DNA of 64,000 bases from Rhodothermales bacterium (GTDB taxonomy: Bacteria > Bacteroidota > Rhodothermia > Rhodothermales > Bin80). Under the pieces are notes generated by a model. The model ran no database searches, was not told where the DNA came from, and was given only the letters and a program-made list of their open reading frames with translations. A program made the position numbers and the translations under genes. Below are positions 60,662 to 64,000 of the stretch, piece after piece. The first letter of the stretch is position 1, and each line of letters opens with the position of its first letter. Location: positions 124,001 to 188,000 of the forward strand of contig JANQES010000110.1 in the NCBI GenBank assembly GCA_028278205.1. Direction: 5' to 3'.

Positions 60662-61555
60662 ATGGAGACTGGTGGAAAAATCAAAGACACGGCTGACGCT
60701 GTGAAGGGGGTCATGGAGGCTGTTCCGGTCTATCAAGATGCACTACAGCCAGCAGTTATAGAACTCGGAAAGGCCTTAGAGACGATCGTCAAGACAGTAC
60801 GCGTCGCACTGGCACCTCTAAGTGCTCTCGTTTGGAGCTATGACCGAATAGCAGAGTTTGTAGAAAGTCGTGTTGCAGCGAAGCTGAAAGACGTTCCTCC
60901 AGATAGAATAATTACTCCTCCTCCAAATGTCGCTGTTCCTGCTTTAGAAGCACTTAGATATACAGGTCACGACCAGATTTTGAGGGAGTTTTTTGCAAAT
61001 CTTTTAGCAGTTTCTTTAGATGAATTGACGGTACGGAGAACCCATCCTGCGTTTGTTGAGATCATCAAACAATTATCGCCAGATGAGGCACGAATAATCA
61101 AACTTTTTGCTCGGCATGCAGAATTTCCGATTGTCAATCTTTGGTTACTTTCATTTGATGGAACCGAGCGTATCCTTGTCGCTAGGAACGTGTCTTTCTT
61201 GGGGATAGAGGCAGAGTGCCAACATCCGGGATTGGCATCTGGTTACATAGATAACTTGTGTAGACTTCGTATTGCAGAGGTGCTTGATAATCAGACATTT
61301 TCTGATCAAAGACTATACGAGTCGTTTTCTGAACACCCGGCTATTCTTTCGCATACGAACTCTCCGGATGGAAAGAGCGATGGCATATTCCGGATGGAAA
61401 AGATCGTTCTTTCGCGAACTGATTTTGGGCAGCAGTTTTGCTCGGCATGTGTGTCAGAAACGGAAACAACATTACCCACACTATCTCAAAGCACTCCTCA
61501 GAGCAAAACTTCTGCGGGGCCAATTGAAATAGGCACGCAGTGGGTGTTCTCATAA
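60662..61555 (+). CDS. Abi-alpha (DUF4393) abortive-infection-type protein
   Basis: 297 residues; ATG 60662 has AGAGG eight bases upstream. Characteristic layout: N-terminal helix (TADAVKGVMEAVPVYQDALQ), membrane-proximal segment (VRVALAPLSALVWSYDRIAE), LKDVPPDRIITPPPNVAVPA and RYTGHDQILREFFANLLAVS, the Abi-alpha core. The family includes phage-exclusion proteins; mechanism unknown. The gene is more AT-rich than its neighbours, and lies between parC and parE, which suggests insertion by transfer. Confidence 0.82.
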   Translation: METGGKIKDTADAVKGVMEAVPVYQDALQPAVIELGKALETIVKTVRVALAPLSALVWSYDRIAEFVESRVAAKLKDVPPDRIITPPPNVAVPALEALRYTGHDQILREFFANLLAVSLDELTVRRTHPAFVEIIKQLSPDEARIIKLFARHAEFPIVNLWLLSFDGTERILVARNVSFLGIEAECQHPGLASGYIDNLCRLRIAEVLDNQTFSDQRLYESFSEHPAILSHTNSPDGKSDGIFRMEKIVLSRTDFGQQFCSACVSETETTLPTLSQSTPQSKTSAGPIEIGTQWVFS

Positions 61556-61588
61556 TAGAAAAACGCCGTAGCCGACCTGCCCCCAAAA

Positions 61589-61623
61589 CAACGAACAACC
61601 AACCACGGACAACGGACCAAAAC
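61589..61623. repeat. Heptamer array (CAACGGA family) directly upstream of parE
   Basis: Five in-phase 7-base words from 61589: CAACGAA, CAACCAA, CCACGGA, CAACGGA, CCAAAAC. It ends one base before the parE start codon, so no ordinary ribosome binding site remains. Confidence 0.6.
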
Positions 61624-61624
61624 A

Positions 61625-63562
61625 ATGGCCGAAGTAGCAACCTATACCGGCAGAGACATTCAGGTGTTGGAAGGGCTGGAGCCTGTGCGCAAGCGGCCCG
61701 GCATGTACATCGGCGGCACGGGCAAGCCGGGGCTGCATCACCTGCTCTGGGAAGTCGTCGATAACGCCGTCGATGAGGCCACCAACGGCTATGCCTCTGG
61801 CATCGAGGTGACGTTGCACAAAGACGGCAAGAGCGTCACCGTCAGCGACAACGGGCGCGGCATTCCCGTCGATAAGCATCCGAAAAAGAAAGTGCCGGCG
61901 CTTCAGGTTATCCTGACGACGCTGCATTCGGGCGGTAAGTTCGACAACTCGAATTACATCACCTCCGGCGGGTTGCACGGCGTCGGCGCGTCGGTCGTCA
62001 ATGCGCTTTCGTCCGAACTCGTGGCCACGGTCAAGCGCGACGGCAAGACGTTTCGGCAGAAGTATGCGCGGGGCAAGCCGAAGACCAAACTGGAGACGAT
62101 CAGCAAAAGCACGCGCGGCACCGGCACCACCATCTTTTTCCGGCCCGATACCCAGATCTTCGAGACCGTCACATTCGATCCGGCATGGATTCAGGAGCAG
62201 CTTGAGATCAAGACGTACCTCAACCGCGCGTTGAAGATTGTCTTCAAGGATGAAGTCAACGGCAAACGGTACGAGTTTCATCACGAGGGCGGCATTTCCG
62301 AATATCTGGAAGAACTCGTCAAGCAAGCCGAGACGCGGACGGTTCACGCCGATATTTTCACGGTGTTGCAAGAGGAATTGCAAGACGGCGCCCGCATCGA
62401 GATCGCGCTTCAGTGGACCGAGGCGCCCAAGGAGAAAGTCAAGTCGTTCGTCAACGGCATCCCGACGCGCGACGGCGGCACGCACGAGCAGGGGTTCAAA
62501 GACGCCGTGCGCACGGCGGTGCGGGCCTACATGGATACGCACAACCTCTTGCCGCGCAACCTCGACATCTCCGCCGACGACATCCGCGAGGGCCTCATCG
62601 CCATCGTCAACCTGTTCATGGTCGATCCGCAGTTTCAGGGGCAGACCAAGGAGAAGCTCAACAACCCGTCGGCGCGGTCGCTCGTTTCGGGGGCGTTGCG
62701 CCTGGCCCTGGAGCAGTTCCTCAACAGCCACCCGACCACGGGCGACGCCATCGCTGCGCGGGTGATTCAGGCGGCCAAGGCGCGGCAGGCCAGCCGGGCG
62801 GCAGCGCGCTCGGTGCGGCGCAAAGCCAGCGTCAGCCATCGCCTCAACCTCCCCGGCAAACTCGCCGACTGCTCCTCGACCGATCCGGAAGAATGCGAGC
62901 TTTTCATCGTCGAGGGCGACTCGGCGGGCGGCTCGGCCAAGCAGGGGCGCGACCGCAAGTATCAGGCGGTGCTGCCGTTGCGAGGCAAGGTGCTCAACGC
63001 CGAGCAAGCCACGCTCAAACGCGTGCTCGACAACAAAGAACTCTCGAATGTCACGCAAGCCCTCGGCTGCGGCATCGGTGACCACCTCGACCTGCGCAAA
63101 CTCCGCTATCACAAGATCATTCTGCTGATGGACGCCGACTCCGACGGTCACCACATCGCCACGCTGCTGTTGACGTTTTTCTATCGCTACATGAAGCCGC
63201 TCATCAACGAGGGTTTCGTCTACGTCGCCGAGCCGCCGCTCTACCGCCTCGACGCCGGCAAAGAGACCTTCTGGGCGCTCGACGACTCGGACAAAGACCG
63301 CATCATCCGCCGCCTTAAAAAGAAACGCCACAACATCAAGATCGACATCCAGCGTTTCAAGGGTCTCGGCGAGATGATGCCCGATACGCTCAAAAAAACC
63401 ACCCTCGACCCCAAAAAACGGCGCCTTCTCCAGGTCACCATCCCCGACGGCGAGTTGACCGTCACCGAAAACACGATCAGCGATTTGATGGGCAAAGATG
63501 CCTCGGCCCGCTTCCGCTTCATCATGGAAAACGCAGCGGAGGTGGAGGAACTTGATGTGTAG
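61625..63562 (+). CDS. parE: Topoisomerase IV subunit B
   Basis: 645 residues. GHKL ATPase: EVVDNAVDEATNGYASGIEV, VSDNGRGIPVDKHPKKKVPA, LHSGGKFDNSNYITSGGLHG. Transducer region and toprim: ELFIVEGDSAGGSAKQGRDR (EGDSA) and LMDADSDGHHIATLLLTFFYR (DxD). ParE type by length and by pairing with the ParC-like gene upstream. ATP-driven partner of ParC in chromosome decatenation. Separated from parC by the Abi-alpha gene and from its own leader by a heptamer array. Confidence 0.95.
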   Translation: MAEVATYTGRDIQVLEGLEPVRKRPGMYIGGTGKPGLHHLLWEVVDNAVDEATNGYASGIEVTLHKDGKSVTVSDNGRGIPVDKHPKKKVPALQVILTTLHSGGKFDNSNYITSGGLHGVGASVVNALSSELVATVKRDGKTFRQKYARGKPKTKLETISKSTRGTGTTIFFRPDTQIFETVTFDPAWIQEQLEIKTYLNRALKIVFKDEVNGKRYEFHHEGGISEYLEELVKQAETRTVHADIFTVLQEELQDGARIEIALQWTEAPKEKVKSFVNGIPTRDGGTHEQGFKDAVRTAVRAYMDTHNLLPRNLDISADDIREGLIAIVNLFMVDPQFQGQTKEKLNNPSARSLVSGALRLALEQFLNSHPTTGDAIAARVIQAAKARQASRAAARSVRRKASVSHRLNLPGKLADCSSTDPEECELFIVEGDSAGGSAKQGRDRKYQAVLPLRGKVLNAEQATLKRVLDNKELSNVTQALGCGIGDHLDLRKLRYHKIILLMDADSDGHHIATLLLTFFYRYMKPLINEGFVYVAEPPLYRLDAGKETFWALDDSDKDRIIRRLKKKRHNIKIDIQRFKGLGEMMPDTLKKTTLDPKKRRLLQVTIPDGELTVTENTISDLMGKDASARFRFIMENAAEVEELDV

Positions 63563-63612
63563 CGTTTGAGTCGTTGATCTGCAAGTCGAACCTTAAACCA
63601 CGTAGCAAAACC

Positions 63613-63879
63613 ATGCCACTGAGTAAAGAGAATCAGCGTCATCTGAAGGATTGGATGATTCAGTACAATCGCGAAAGTTGTCCTGTTTGCGGATCTAAGA
63701 AGTGGGGAGGGTAGACAACAGCTACTCTTCCAGCTACATTCTATGCCGACGGATCTGTGAACTTGGATATTAGGCCAGGAAGGAATGTACAAATGACACC
63801 GATTATTCAGGTTGCTTGCATGAACTGCGGCTATATGTTTTTTGTATCGGCCAAGGTTCTAGGTATAGTCAAAAGTTGA
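63613..63879 (+). pseudogene. Zinc-ribbon-like small protein gene with an in-frame TAG
   Basis: ATG 63613 gives 33 codons ending in SCPVCGSKKWGG, then TAG (63712-63714). The same frame stays open for another 54 codons (TTATLPATFYADGSVNLDIR) and supplies the second Cys pair in ACMNCGYMFFV before TGA at 63877-63879. Two CxxC pairs, one on each side of the stop, argue that this was one 88-codon zinc-ribbon gene. Nonsense mutation, readthrough or base error are all possible. Confidence 0.5.
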
Positions 63880-63992
63880 GGCTCACTTTGGAATACAATG
63901 CCCTGCGTAGGAACTGAACGTCGAATAGCAGCTTATGATCAGAAGCCATCCCAATCATTCACGCCAAAACGGCTTCTTAGATGGAGGAGAGG

Positions 63993-64000
63993 ATGACCAT
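63993..64000 (+). CDS. Probable start of a gene cut off by the window end
   Basis: ATG at 63993 preceded by GGAGGAGAGG (63983-63992). Only two codons and a bit lie in the window, so the product cannot be named. The stretch 63880-63982 shows no other feature. Confidence 0.25.

Noticed and set aside
61550..63331. Long minus-strand open frame opposite parE
   Set aside because: Antisense shadow; parE is unmistakable on the plus strand.

Overview
The window looks like a chromosomal segment of a moderately GC-rich bacterium of the FCB group, most likely Rhodothermota/Balneolota-like. Support: a secreted leucine-rich-repeat protein ends in the NPFNPxTxI...YDVLG...LxxGxY type-IX-style sorting domain, many exported lipoproteins are present, sulfatases, SSS symporters and YHYH/SCO proteins are grouped, and many genes lack a clear Shine-Dalgarno site. 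The assignment rests on gene content only. I see no rRNA, tRNA or CRISPR array.

Layout. 1-5.5 kb: 3' part of a DUF1080 glycoside-active protein, a KaiC-like twin ATPase with a small membrane protein, a divergent HTH/IrrE-like regulator, and a MOSC protein. 5.6-8 kb: SCO/YwqK/YHYH lipoprotein cluster. 8-17 kb: two Cys-type sulfatases around a Ser/Thr kinase and a two-component system. 17-22 kb: envelope genes (OmpA lipoprotein, beta-barrel, PEGA-like protein, coiled-coil lipoprotein) and a decaying lipoprotein gene. 22-34 kb: an SSS symporter followed by three tiny membrane proteins, amidohydrolase, CocE-type hydrolase, AGE epimerase, TIM-barrel isomerase, MDR dehydrogenase, YkvI-like transporter and cold-shock protein. 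34-45 kb: sortilin-like beta-propeller protein, DUF433/DUF5615 toxin-antitoxin pair, class V aminotransferase, GMC oxidoreductase with its small subunit, GDPD, TIR protein and GH130. 45-50 kb: LRR surface protein, then a polymorphic nuclease toxin with its probable immunity gene. 50-56 kb: lipid and purine housekeeping (enoyl-CoA hydratase, a degenerate squalene/phytoene synthase, YiiX-like amidase, purM, plsY, gpsA, AlbA_2 protein). 56.9-63.6 kb: a topoisomerase IV locus in which parC carries a 444-residue LAGLIDADG intein and an Abi-alpha gene sits between parC and parE.

Functionally the carbohydrate genes form a loose catabolic theme: sulfatases, GH130, AGE epimerase, GMC dehydrogenase, DUF1080 and TIM-barrel isomerase. 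The last three are the families associated with oxidative 3-keto-glycoside cleavage. Defence or conflict genes (Abi-alpha, TIR, toxin/immunity, DUF433/DUF5615) are scattered among them.

The most striking non-genic feature is about twenty intergenic elements built from tandem degenerate 7- or 8-base words, usually followed by the reverse complement so that they fold into long hairpins. The word differs from site to site but the period is kept. They sit at gene ends and in leaders, and sometimes run into the coding sequence.
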